DNA of 64,000 nt from contig JAZKZV010000003.1 of NCBI GenBank assembly GCA_045612845.1, positions 124,001 through 188,000 on the forward strand. Reading direction: 5' to 3'. The stretch comes from Ornithomonoglobus_A sp045612845 (lineage in GTDB: Bacteria > Bacillota > Clostridia > UBA1381). Under the pieces are notes generated by a model. That model did not search any database and had not been told where the DNA came from. It was given only the letters and a program-made list of their open reading frames with translations. Shown here piece after piece: positions 15,678 through 23,403 of this stretch. Made by a program: the position numbers and the translations under genes. Position 1 is the first letter of the stretch. Each line of letters opens with the position of its first letter.

Positions 15678-16889
15678 ATGAATTCTTCTAATTTTATTAA
15701 GACAACAAAAAAGTGTTTTATGTTTTTATATCACCATATTGGAGAAATAATTTTTTCTGTTTTATTTCTTACCCTCCTGGGCTATATACTTATTCCTAAC
15801 ATATCCCTGGTTAATGGTAATGCAAAAGCAAGTGAGTGCAGTCAGAACATGGCTATGATATCAAATTCTCTCAATACAGAGCTTAACGACGAAAACATCG
15901 CTTTTGACTGGAAGGATGTTCTCTATCAGACACGCTCACAAAGAATTCTTGACGAGGTTAAAAACTATTCGTCAAACGAACACCTAAAAACCCTTGACAC
16001 CTCTGAATACTACTTTAAGAACAACGGTAAAACTATAACTCTTATTTGCCGCTATCATGAGGATAACGAACCGGTTGATATAGAAATACCAAAAAAACAT
16101 CAACAGGAAATAAACAAAGCAAGCGGTTCAGGCGCATCAAAAACTGACCTTGCAAGCTCTATTACAGTAACAGGTATACGAACATACATGAAGGATGAGC
16201 AGCTTGATGCAAAAAATCCCGATAAAATGAAGTTTACCTCAAAAGATGATTTAAAGAGCATTTTTTCAGATATAAAGGTGAATCTGCAATATATAGGCGG
16301 AAAAACAATTACTCTTGATAAAAACTCCTACAAGCTTACTACTGAGGGATTTGATATGTCCAAAGCAGGCACTAAGAAAATCACAGTAGTATATACCACA
16401 AACAACGATTGGGAAAATACATTACATGGGTCATTCACATTTGAGGTTATGGAAAACTCACAATCCCCCGAATTTATAGTAGATTTTGGCAAAAAAGGTT
16501 CTTTCCGTCTCGCCTCATGGGATTGGAGCGATTATGTACGTGATGCAATGCGCGGAGATGGCGAGGAAATGTATTTTGACGCCTCCATTGTACATTTTAA
16601 TGGTAAGTATCTGTATTATCCCGACGGATTTGTTATAAGCAAACTTCGTGATAATACTAACCCCGTAACAAGTGCAGCAGATTGCGATAATAAGTCTTAT
16701 AGTGCTTATTTTATTAAATTCGACAAGAATACCATAATTGAAAACGAAGAAACTCAAAAGCAGAAAATACGCGACGGTGTATTGCGTATGGACGAAAATA
16801 ACAACGTCTACATCTGGCAGGTTGAACCCTCAAAAGAAGTCGGTGCCGGCTGGCTGAGAGTTTATTGCGATATGGAGAAAATTAAATAA
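15678..16889 (+). CDS. Unrecognised membrane-anchored protein with pseudopilin-like N terminus and Ig-like domain
   Basis: 403 residues from the ATG at 15678, preceded by GGAGG at a good distance; the frame is open further upstream but without a ribosome site. One hydrophobic helix (about 22-42) is followed by KASECSQNMAMISNSLNTEL, which recalls the region after the pilin helix in type II pseudopilins, although the usual G/A-F-T-x2-E cleavage site is absent. Residues about 155-260 look like a bacterial Ig-like fold (ITVTGIRTYMKDEQL ... AGTKKITVVYTT). The C-terminal third is Trp/Tyr-rich and unlike anything I know. Probably extracellular and anchored by its N terminus. Function unknown. A terminator follows. 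Confidence 0.7.
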   Translation: MNSSNFIKTTKKCFMFLYHHIGEIIFSVLFLTLLGYILIPNISLVNGNAKASECSQNMAMISNSLNTELNDENIAFDWKDVLYQTRSQRILDEVKNYSSNEHLKTLDTSEYYFKNNGKTITLICRYHEDNEPVDIEIPKKHQQEINKASGSGASKTDLASSITVTGIRTYMKDEQLDAKNPDKMKFTSKDDLKSIFSDIKVNLQYIGGKTITLDKNSYKLTTEGFDMSKAGTKKITVVYTTNNDWENTLHGSFTFEVMENSQSPEFIVDFGKKGSFRLASWDWSDYVRDAMRGDGEEMYFDASIVHFNGKYLYYPDGFVISKLRDNTNPVTSAADCDNKSYSAYFIKFDKNTIIENEETQKQKIRDGVLRMDENNNVYIWQVEPSKEVGAGWLRVYCDMEKIK

Positions 16890-16900
16890 CAGATATATTG

Positions 16901-16928
16901 ACGCCATCAGAACAGATGGCGTTTTTTA
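16901..16928 (+). terminator. Rho-independent terminator
   Basis: Stem ACGCCATC/GATGGCGT (16901-16908 and 16915-16922), loop AGAACA, then TTTTTAT. It closes the transcript of the unrecognised 403-residue protein. Confidence 0.9.
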
Positions 16929-16948
16929 TAAAATTTTTAAATATGCTA

Positions 16949-16977
16949 TTGACAAATAAAGGGAATTATGGTAGAAT
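16949..16977 (+). promoter_or_regulatory. Sigma-A promoter of the abrB-like gene
   Basis: -35 TTGACA (16949-16954), exactly 17-bp spacer, -10 TAGAAT (16972-16977); the gene's GGAAAGG and ATG follow about 55 nt downstream. Confidence 0.85.
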
Positions 16978-17031
16978 AATGTCAACAGCGGTATATTATG
17001 AGAATTTTAAGGAAAGGGTAGGTAAAATAAA

Positions 17032-17274
17032 ATGAAATCATTGGGAATTATACGAAAAATTGACGAAGTGGGCAGACTCGTTTTGCCAAAAGAACTAAGA
17101 GAAACCATGGACATTGACTGTAAAACACCATTCGAAATTTATACCGACAAGGATACTATAATACTAAAGAAATATATGCCATCATGTATATTCTGCGGCG
17201 AAGCAGAGGATGTAACACAATATTGCAATAAGAATATATGCAAGGCTTGCATTAAGAAAATTACAAAGCTATAA
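17032..17274 (+). CDS. AbrB/SpoVT-family transition-state regulator with cysteine-rich tail
   Basis: 80 residues. The N-terminal swapped-hairpin AbrB domain is clear (GIIRKIDEVGRLVLPKELRE, residues 4-23). The tail has Cys-x2-Cys at 52-55 followed by three further Cys (near 65, 70 and 73), probably a small zinc-binding module, as in many clostridial AbrB proteins. Such proteins repress stationary-phase and sporulation genes during growth. It has its own promoter and is followed by a conserved palindromic element. Exact paralogue (AbrB, Abh, SpoVT) is not settled. Confidence 0.88.
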   Translation: MKSLGIIRKIDEVGRLVLPKELRETMDIDCKTPFEIYTDKDTIILKKYMPSCIFCGEAEDVTQYCNKNICKACIKKITKL

Positions 17275-17302
17275 TGAAGATGTTTCTTTAAACAACTATA
17301 AC

Positions 17303-17397
17303 AGAGAGGACTGTCTGTGTGAATTTGATGTTGCGAGTTTCAAATCCGCAAGGATTTGTCTGTTTGAGCAACAAAATTCAGACACATTGTCCTCTCT
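17303..17397 (+). ncRNA. Palindromic structured element, copy 1 (candidate small RNA, 3'-UTR structure or MITE)
   Basis: 95-bp imperfect palindrome between abrB and spoIIE. Stems: AGAGAGGAC/GTCCTCTCT at the ends, GAATTT/AAATTC and TGTTGC/GCAACA inside, and CAAATCC-GCAA-GGATTTG at the tip with a GNRA-type loop. A second copy lies at 55952-56044 in the opposite orientation. The unpaired blocks CGAGTTTCAAAT and ATTTGTCTGTxTGAG are nearly identical in both, while stem bases change in pairs. TTTGTTTTAT follows on the plus strand, so it may also terminate abrB. The ends resemble the ends of IS256-type elements, but no target duplication is visible. Confidence 0.55.
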
Positions 17398-17417
17398 TTG
17401 TTTTATGTAAATTAAAA

Positions 17418-19688
17418 TCACATTTGACAAAGCTTTATAGCTATTACACTCATATCATCACACACTTTTTCGCCGCTCTTATGGATTGCCTCCTTTATTA
17501 TCTCCTCCGAAAGCTCCTGCATTGTATTGTACGGGGTTTTTATTTGTGCCTTTAACCAGTCTGTTTTTATTTCTCCAGCCTCTGTAATTCCATCAGAGAC
17601 CATAAGTATTATATTTCCGTCCTCTAAACGTTTTGTTTGTGCTTTTATCTGTAATCTTGGCAACATTCCTGCAGGCAGGGATATACTGTAAATCGAGCTT
17701 ACCTCTCCACAGTTATATATAAGTGATATTGCAGAGCCTATCTTATAGCACTGCGCAATTCCTGTTATTAAATCAATCTCCACTAAGTCAATGGTAGAGA
17801 AGGTTTCCTTGTCCGATTTTAAACACATAGACGAATTTATCATACTTATTGCAGTCTTTACAGAAAATCCCGCACTTATAAATTCTCTTAACAGTGTTAC
17901 TGTTATATCACTTTCTGCCCGTGCCTTTTTACCGCAACCCATACCGTCTGATATTATGCAATAGAGCATATGGTCATCAGTCGTGAACACCGCCACACTG
18001 TCCCCGCACTCGTGCTCCTTTGCCTGTTGCATAACGCCTATATCAACACTGTACTTTGGTTTTGATACAAGGCGGTAAAAGCTTTCGGATAAAACTTCCT
18101 CAACTCCCACATTCGTTGCAAGGGCACCGGAAACAACCTTTTCTACAATATTCATATCCGGCTTATTTCCTATATGTAATAAAACCTCATATTTACCGAA
18201 CCTGTTTTCCGAGATATCTATACCCTTAACATCTATTCCATGCTCTTCAAGTTCATGAGCAGTAAATATCTCAAGCTCGGGGCAGTACACAAATCCCTCG
18301 TCTATATCGGCAACAATTCTGTCAAGTATGTCGGATATTTCGCCATACTGCATGGCACTTAATTCTCTTCCTGTTTTTATTTCATCTATATGCATGAGCC
18401 TGTTTTTATGAATCTCATATGTATGCGAAAACTCACGTATAAGCCCCTCAAGGTCCATACACTTGTCCCTAAAAGACATTGGAAGATTGTTCATACAAAG
18501 CTCGCCCTTTGTCTCTATTTTATCGAGCATTTCGAGGAACATATTATAAGTTTTATTAAATTCCCTCTCATAGCAGCGTGTATATCTCTGACAGCTTGTA
18601 CAACACCTCGAGGCAACGTCATCAAAAAGCTCTCCTGCTTCGTAATTATATATATCAATTCTTTTTTGCGTAGCATTAACAAAGACTTCCTTAAGGCTTG
18701 TAAATGCATTTGAGCAACTTTTTATTCTGTCGCGCATATATCCGACTGCCCTCTCCTCGACACTTTTTGAGATATACATTTTAGTCGAAAACAAATCGGA
18801 AATTTTTTGGTAGAGCTTTTTGGGTGTAACAAGGAAAAGAAGTGTTCCTATGCCAATATCGAACAACGATATAGGGAGGGAGGCGACATCGGAAATGTAT
18901 AACAAAGATACTCCGAAGCCGCCAATAAAACCAAGTGAAATACCAATTTTTTTAAAGCCTTTTAGCACAGACGCAAACACTGCTCCTATACCCATAACAC
19001 CTGCAAGCATAACCGCAGACTCATTTATTGCACTTATAAAGCCTATTGTTATTCCCATTGCAGCGGCAGATGACGTGTTAAGCGACAGCGCGCTTAGTAA
19101 TAATATGTACACACAAAAAATCTTCGACAGGCTTATTCCATACGGAAACGAAAATCCGCCAAGACCCATAACAATTACACCTACCGCTATTGCACAGCTC
19201 ATAAGCTCATCGCGTTTTGGTTCGCGACTTATATTTTTTATGAATGTATCGGCTCTTGAAAAAACCTCATACATTACGTATACTGCAATACTCTCTGCAA
19301 GCACCATAACTGAACCATACAGACCCGATTGTGTTGCTATTATTTGTATAAGTCCCGAAACAACCACTGTTGCGGATGCGACAAGCACACCTAATTTTTT
19401 TACTTTATCCTCAAAAAACTTTGCAAACACCCAAAAGCATAGCGCGGCAATTATGTACTTTACTGCAATAGTTGTTGCTCCTGCACTGAGAAGCCCTATA
19501 TACATTACGGTTATTCCAAGATATGCTATACTTTTGTCAAAACAAGCACAAAACAAGGCAAGTCCAAACGGGAAAAATCCAAGCACCTCACCCCGCGATA
19601 CAACCAACATCAACAAGCACATCGGTATGTCTTTGAGATACGGGGTACGCAATAAATCTGTTTCTTTATTTATAACGGGTATATTCAT
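17418..19688 (-). CDS. spoIIE: Stage II sporulation protein E (SpoIIE), PP2C-type phosphatase
   Basis: 756 residues. The first 300 or so form about ten transmembrane helices; a central cysteine-containing region (CCTSCQRYTRCYERE, near 360) follows; the C-terminal 220 residues are a PP2C/SpoIIE phosphatase with GDSVAVFTTDD, IISDGMGCGKKA and LMVSDGITEAG. In sporulation it sits at the polar septum and dephosphorylates SpoIIAA, releasing sigma-F in the forespore. Domain order and length agree with clostridial SpoIIE, and metal-binding Asp residues are present. It is monocistronic, with 0A-like boxes upstream. Good evidence that the organism sporulates or recently could. Confidence 0.95.
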   Translation of the reverse strand: MNIPVINKETDLLRTPYLKDIPMCLLMLVVSRGEVLGFFPFGLALFCACFDKSIAYLGITVMYIGLLSAGATTIAVKYIIAALCFWVFAKFFEDKVKKLGVLVASATVVVSGLIQIIATQSGLYGSVMVLAESIAVYVMYEVFSRADTFIKNISREPKRDELMSCAIAVGVIVMGLGGFSFPYGISLSKIFCVYILLLSALSLNTSSAAAMGITIGFISAINESAVMLAGVMGIGAVFASVLKGFKKIGISLGFIGGFGVSLLYISDVASLPISLFDIGIGTLLFLVTPKKLYQKISDLFSTKMYISKSVEERAVGYMRDRIKSCSNAFTSLKEVFVNATQKRIDIYNYEAGELFDDVASRCCTSCQRYTRCYEREFNKTYNMFLEMLDKIETKGELCMNNLPMSFRDKCMDLEGLIREFSHTYEIHKNRLMHIDEIKTGRELSAMQYGEISDILDRIVADIDEGFVYCPELEIFTAHELEEHGIDVKGIDISENRFGKYEVLLHIGNKPDMNIVEKVVSGALATNVGVEEVLSESFYRLVSKPKYSVDIGVMQQAKEHECGDSVAVFTTDDHMLYCIISDGMGCGKKARAESDITVTLLREFISAGFSVKTAISMINSSMCLKSDKETFSTIDLVEIDLITGIAQCYKIGSAISLIYNCGEVSSIYSISLPAGMLPRLQIKAQTKRLEDGNIILMVSDGITEAGEIKTDWLKAQIKTPYNTMQELSEEIIKEAIHKSGEKVCDDMSVIAIKLCQM

Positions 19689-19718
19689 AACTTTCTTCCT
19701 TTTTTCATTTTTTAATAG

Positions 19719-19784
19719 ATTTTACCACATTATGTTAAAAAAAGGTGTCGAAATGAGGTGTCGATTACATAAAAGTGTTCGACA
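19719..19784 (-). promoter_or_regulatory. spoIIE promoter with three Spo0A-box-like sites
   Basis: 0A box TGTCGAA occurs exactly at 19746-19752 (plus) and 19778-19784 (minus), with a TGTCGAT at 19759-19765 (plus). A -10 TAAAAT for spoIIE lies at 19719-19724, which puts the nearest box over the -35 position and the others at about -50 and -68. This is the layout of a promoter activated by phosphorylated Spo0A, as known for spoIIE in Bacillus. Binding is inferred. Confidence 0.75.
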
Positions 19785-19819
19785 AAAAATACGTTAACTA
19801 AAAATTTACATGAATTGTA

Positions 19820-19848
19820 TTGACTATCATGATTATTTAATGTATAAT
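19820..19848 (+). promoter_or_regulatory. Sigma-A promoter of the prsA-like gene
   Basis: -35 TTGACT (19820-19825), 17-bp spacer, -10 TATAAT (19843-19848). It is divergent from spoIIE and lies 36 bp from the outermost 0A-like box. Confidence 0.85.
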
Positions 19849-19888
19849 AGTGATATTGTAAAATAATAAAAAATAAAGGAGACTTACT

Positions 19889-20833
19889 ATGAAATTTACA
19901 AAAATTGCAGCGATCGTTATGTCATGCACATTGCTTATGACAGGCTGCGCAGGCTCAAAAACCGCAATAACCGCAGGTGATGTTACAATATCAAAAGGTG
20001 ATGTTGAATTTTTAATAAATGACTATAATTCACAGCTTGGCAACTTTGAAAATGCCAAGACATACGCAATCGATATGCTAAAGAAAGCTGTTCTTATTAA
20101 GGCTGTTGCAGATTTCGATAAAATTGAACTAAGCGAAGAGGAGAAAACACAAGTAAATGCCTCAATAGCACAGGTTAAATCAAACTATGGCGGACTTTCA
20201 GCATTTAATAAAATGCTAAAGAAATATGGTGCACCCGGCGATTTTGTATCACTTATTCTTTCACAAGGTCTGTACGAAACAAAGCTTCAGGAAAAATTTG
20301 CTCTTGGCGACCCCACAGATGACGATTTAAAGAAATATATGAAAGAAAAATACAGAAGAGCTAAGCACGTGCTTATACAGGTTGGCGAGGATGTTGTAAC
20401 AGGCGACCTCGAAAAATCTCAGGCTGAGGATATTTTAAAGCAGGCAAAAGAGGGTGCAGATTTTGATAAGCTTATAAAGGAACATTCAGATGACCCTGGC
20501 AGCGAATCAAATCCTGACGGATATGTATTTACAGATGACCAAATGGTAAAAGAATTCCAGGACGGTGTTGATTCTATAAAACCGGGCGAGTTCACCATGG
20601 TAAAATCAAATTACGGTTATCACGTAATACAAAGACTTCCTCTTGATGAGTCTGACCCAAAATTCGAAGAATTGTTCACAGCAAATAAAGACGCAATTAT
20701 GTCTGAGTGTGCTCAGGCAAAATTCGAAGAAAAGTTAGAGAGCTATGCAAAGGAAAATGGCATCGAGGTTGTAGTTGACGAAGATGTTGTTGCTTCTATA
20801 ACAGAAAAAACCGAAGAAGAAGTTACTGAATAA
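19889..20833 (+). CDS. PrsA-like peptidyl-prolyl isomerase lipoprotein
   Basis: 314 residues. The signal peptide ends in a lipobox (LLMTGC, Cys20). The N-terminal helical region is SurA/PrsA-like. A parvulin PpiC domain spans about 150-250: RRAKHVLIQV, FDKLIKEHSDDPGS, GYVFTDDQMVKEFQDG and GYHVIQRL. Anchored outside the membrane, such proteins help exported proteins fold. GGAGAC precedes the ATG. It has its own promoter and a strong terminator. Confidence 0.9.
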   Translation: MKFTKIAAIVMSCTLLMTGCAGSKTAITAGDVTISKGDVEFLINDYNSQLGNFENAKTYAIDMLKKAVLIKAVADFDKIELSEEEKTQVNASIAQVKSNYGGLSAFNKMLKKYGAPGDFVSLILSQGLYETKLQEKFALGDPTDDDLKKYMKEKYRRAKHVLIQVGEDVVTGDLEKSQAEDILKQAKEGADFDKLIKEHSDDPGSESNPDGYVFTDDQMVKEFQDGVDSIKPGEFTMVKSNYGYHVIQRLPLDESDPKFEELFTANKDAIMSECAQAKFEEKLESYAKENGIEVVVDEDVVASITEKTEEEVTE

Positions 20834-20839
20834 AAAACG

Positions 20840-20869
20840 GGCTGTTGCACAAAGTGCAACAGCCTTTTT
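20840..20869 (+). terminator. Terminator after the prsA-like gene
   Basis: Perfect 11-bp stem GGCTGTTGCAC/GTGCAACAGCC (20840-20850 and 20854-20864) with an AAA loop and TTTTT. It ends at the birA stop codon, so it may serve both convergent genes. Confidence 0.92.
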
Positions 20870-21636
20870 CATATGTAATCATATATTCCTCTTATACTTA
20901 CTTCTCCCGAACTTATTTTAAATGTTTCATCACCGGCTTTTATAACAATCTCACCATTATCGGTAATGTCATTACATATACCAATAATCTCTTTATTTTT
21001 ATAAATAGCTCTTACCTGTTTTCCCATATTTATACAATTATCTCTGTATCTCGGAACAAGGGCGCAAAACCCCTCGTCTAAAAAAACATTGTATACCCTT
21101 TCAAAATTCTCCAGAAGCTTTCTTATTATATCTTCCATTTTAAAATGCTCCTGTGTAACCTCGTATAACGAAGTTGCCTTGCTCGCAAGCTCACCATCAA
21201 AAGATTTCTGGTTTACATTTATACCTATTCCACACACAATATAGCTCTCACCATTATTATTTTGTGAGCACTCCGTAAGAATACCGCTCACTTTTTTTGT
21301 ACCTATTATTATATCATTAGGGTATTTTATTTTAGCTCCGTTTCCAATAGTATCGCACACTGCAAGACCTGCCGCAAGCGTAATTTTAGGTATTTCACTT
21401 TGTTCAAGCTGCGGCTTTAGCAATATTGTAAGCCATACTCCCATGTCCCTTTGGGATACCCATTCTCTTCCGAGTCTGCCCTTGCCTCTGGTCTGTAAAT
21501 TGGCAATAAAAACAGTACCGTCGTTTAGTTTTGAATTCCTCTTTGCAAGGTCGTTTGTTGAGTCAGTTTCTTCTACATACACAATATTCTGACCTATAAA
21601 TTTAGTTTTAAGACCGTTTTTTATTTTATTTTCCAT
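20869..21636 (-). CDS. birA: Biotin--[acetyl-CoA-carboxylase] ligase
   Basis: 255 residues. Contains the biotinyl-AMP motif GKGRLGREWVS (residues 51-61) and the catalytic KYPNDIIIGTKKVSGILTE block (about 100-118), followed by the short C-terminal cap. It attaches biotin to carboxylase carrier proteins. There is no N-terminal DNA-binding helix-turn-helix, so this is the monofunctional type and should not repress biotin genes directly. The ribosome site is weak. It is 20 nt downstream of nadE and probably co-transcribed. Confidence 0.93.
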   Translation of the reverse strand: MENKIKNGLKTKFIGQNIVYVEETDSTNDLAKRNSKLNDGTVFIANLQTRGKGRLGREWVSQRDMGVWLTILLKPQLEQSEIPKITLAAGLAVCDTIGNGAKIKYPNDIIIGTKKVSGILTECSQNNNGESYIVCGIGINVNQKSFDGELASKATSLYEVTQEHFKMEDIIRKLLENFERVYNVFLDEGFCALVPRYRDNCINMGKQVRAIYKNKEIIGICNDITDNGEIVIKAGDETFKISSGEVSIRGIYDYI

Positions 21637-21656
21637 TCTTATATAGTTTCCATTTT

Positions 21657-22391
21657 TTACTCAGGCTTGTATTCAAAGCTTGGCATCAACTGCAATTTAA
21701 ATAGATTTTGTGCGTGCTTTTTATCTATTATCGCCTTGACCTTTTCGTCCTCGCATATACCTTCTCTTATATATCTATCCAATACTGCATAGGTAAAGCC
21801 GAGATTTTCCTCGTCTGTTTTTCCGCAAAGTCCGTCTATTGGTGTTTTATCTACCAAATCTGCAGGAAGCTTTAAAAAATGGCCTATCTGTTTTATCTCT
21901 GCCACGGTAAGGTGTGAAAGCGGCGAAAAATCACCTGCTGCATCACCGTATCTTGTTGAATATCCCACCCAATCCTCAGATAAATTACACGTATTTACAA
22001 CACGTCCGTTATTACTCTGGCTTATAGCATAGAGTGTTGTCATTCGTATTCTTGGCGGAATATTGGTTGTAGTCTGCGCTGTTATATCAAACTCCGTCGG
22101 CAAGCTTTTTAAAAGTCCGTCAACTGCGTCCTTTATATTAACAACATAGTTTTTTATTCCCAAATGATTAACAAGTTTTTCCGAACAGTCTATATCCCCC
22201 TGCTCTCCGCATGGCATTAAAACACCTATAACACGGTCCTTGCCCAAAGCCTCAACGCATAGCGCTGCTGCAACGGAGCTGTCCTTTCCGCCCGAAATAC
22301 CTACTATTGCATTACAGTCTTTTCCGTTTTCTTCAAAAAATTTACGTATCCAGGCTATAACATCTGCAGTTGTTTTTTCTACATTAAACAT
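21657..22391 (-). CDS. nadE: NAD(+) synthase, ammonia-type
   Basis: 244 residues from the ATG at 22391, which sits 7 nt after GGAG; two upstream in-frame ATGs overlap or precede that site. It has the ATP-pyrophosphatase motif SGGKDSS near residue 34 and NTCNLSEDWVGYSTRYGDAAGDF, which binds deamido-NAD. It lacks the N-terminal glutaminase domain, so it uses free ammonia. It catalyses the last step of NAD synthesis. Probably in one transcript with birA. Confidence 0.93.
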   Translation of the reverse strand: MFNVEKTTADVIAWIRKFFEENGKDCNAIVGISGGKDSSVAAALCVEALGKDRVIGVLMPCGEQGDIDCSEKLVNHLGIKNYVVNIKDAVDGLLKSLPTEFDITAQTTTNIPPRIRMTTLYAISQSNNGRVVNTCNLSEDWVGYSTRYGDAAGDFSPLSHLTVAEIKQIGHFLKLPADLVDKTPIDGLCGKTDEENLGFTYAVLDRYIREGICEDEKVKAIIDKKHAQNLFKLQLMPSFEYKPE

Positions 22392-22481
22392 ATCCATTCT
22401 CCAAACCATTCTATTTTAAAAATATAATATCGTATTTTAGCCATAATGTCAAGTTTTATGTAAAATTTTTGCAAAAAAAGC

Positions 22482-22510
22482 TTGACAAAGCGTAATATAA
22501 TTGTTATAAT
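22482..22510 (+). promoter_or_regulatory. Consensus sigma-A promoter of rpmH
   Basis: -35 TTGACA (22482-22487), 17-bp spacer, -10 TATAAT (22505-22510): an exact consensus promoter, as expected for a ribosomal protein gene. AGGAGG lies about 10 nt before the rpmH ATG. Confidence 0.93.
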
Positions 22511-22588
22511 AGAAAAGGTGTCTGAATTTAGAATTGTATTAAAGACAGTCAATTTGGATTGTTAGATTAACAGGAGGTGCAATAGAAT

Positions 22589-22723
22589 ATGAAAAGAACA
22601 TTTCAACCGAAGAAGCGTCAAAGAGCTAAAGAGCACGGCTTCAGAAAGAGAATGGCTACAAAGTCAGGCAGAAGAATTTTATCTTCAAGAAGAAGAAAAG
22701 GCAGAAAGTCTTTGACTGCATAA
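22589..22723 (+). CDS. rpmH: 50S ribosomal protein L34
   Basis: 44 residues, very basic: MKRTFQPKKRQRAKEHGF, then RMATKSGRRILSSRRRKGRKSL. This is the full, typical bL34. It starts the rpmH-rnpA-yidD-yidC-jag cluster that lies near oriC in most bacteria. Here the upstream neighbour is nadE, not dnaA. Confidence 0.97.
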   Translation: MKRTFQPKKRQRAKEHGFRKRMATKSGRRILSSRRRKGRKSLTA

Positions 22724-22736
22724 GCTTTGTTATATG

Positions 22737-22768
22737 GGCAGAAAGTGTTAATGCTTTTTGCCTTTTTT
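22737..22768 (+). terminator. Attenuator-like terminator between rpmH and rnpA
   Basis: 9-bp stem GGCAGAAAG/CTTTTTGCC (one G-U pair) with an 8-nt loop and six T residues, placed 13 nt after the rpmH stop and 6 nt before the rnpA ATG. It would lower rnpA expression relative to rpmH, and could also hide or expose the rnpA start region. Confidence 0.75.
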
Positions 22769-22774
22769 AACATT

Positions 22775-23116
22775 ATGAAAATAACAGATAACACAATCAG
22801 CTTAAAGCTGAACACTGATTTCAGGCGAGTTTACAGACGCGGAAAAAGCTGTGCCGGCGGATATGTAGTGGTATATGCAAACCCCAACAGACTTCAACTT
22901 AACAGGTTGGGTTTAAGCGTTTCCACCTCTGTAGGCAAAGCAGTAAAGAGAAATCGCATAAAGAGAATTGTGCGTGAGTGCTGGCGTAATATGAACGACA
23001 AAATACCGGTAGGTTATGATTTTGTAGTAATTGCAAGAACAAGAGCCGCAGAAAAAACCATAGAGCAAATAGAGCGCGATATGTCGTTTTGCTTAAAAAG
23101 CCTGAATTTAATTTAA
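22775..23116 (+). CDS. rnpA: Ribonuclease P protein component
   Basis: 113 residues from the ATG at 22775, chosen because family members begin about 10 residues before the LKLNTDFRRVYRRGKS block. An ATG at 22727 would place the terminator hairpin inside the gene. The RNR motif is clear (VKRNRIKRIVREC). The basic protein partners the catalytic RNA in tRNA 5' maturation. No ribosome-binding site is evident before the start, consistent with low expression. Confidence 0.94.
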   Translation: MKITDNTISLKLNTDFRRVYRRGKSCAGGYVVVYANPNRLQLNRLGLSVSTSVGKAVKRNRIKRIVRECWRNMNDKIPVGYDFVVIARTRAAEKTIEQIERDMSFCLKSLNLI

Positions 23117-23118
23117 TT

Positions 23119-23331
23119 ATGAAGAAAATACTTATTAAGTTAATTAAGTTTTACAGACACTGTATATCACCATACAAAGGGGGCGCTTGTTGCAGATTTA
23201 CCCCTACATGTTCTCAGTACGCAATAGAGGCTATAGAAAAGTATGGTTCAATAAAAGGCACATACCTTGCAATAAGAAGAATTTTGAAGTGTCATCCCCT
23301 GCACAAAGGCGGATATGACCCTGTGCCTTAA
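23119..23331 (+). CDS. yidD: Membrane protein insertion efficiency factor YidD
   Basis: 70 residues from the ATG at 23119, 2 nt after the rnpA stop. Typical YidD sequence: FYRHCISPYKGGACCRFTPTCSQYAIEAIEKYG and HPLHKGGYDPVP. A small membrane-associated protein that assists YidC-dependent insertion. Position between rnpA and yidC is canonical. Confidence 0.95.
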   Translation: MKKILIKLIKFYRHCISPYKGGACCRFTPTCSQYAIEAIEKYGSIKGTYLAIRRILKCHPLHKGGYDPVP

Positions 23332-23403
23332 CCCTTATGCAACACAATTAAACGGTATTTAATATCGTAATTTGAGCCGATTATGTCGGCGTGGAGGACT
23401 AAT

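Noticed and set aside
17303..17397. Reading the element as a plain transposon end with target-site duplication
   Set aside because: No 8-9 bp duplication is visible beside either copy, and stem changes are compensatory; MITE origin stays possible but unproven.
18820..19797. Plus-strand open frame of 325 codons opposite spoIIE
   Set aside because: It mirrors the hydrophobic N-terminal part of SpoIIE; no ribosome site and composition typical of antisense frames.
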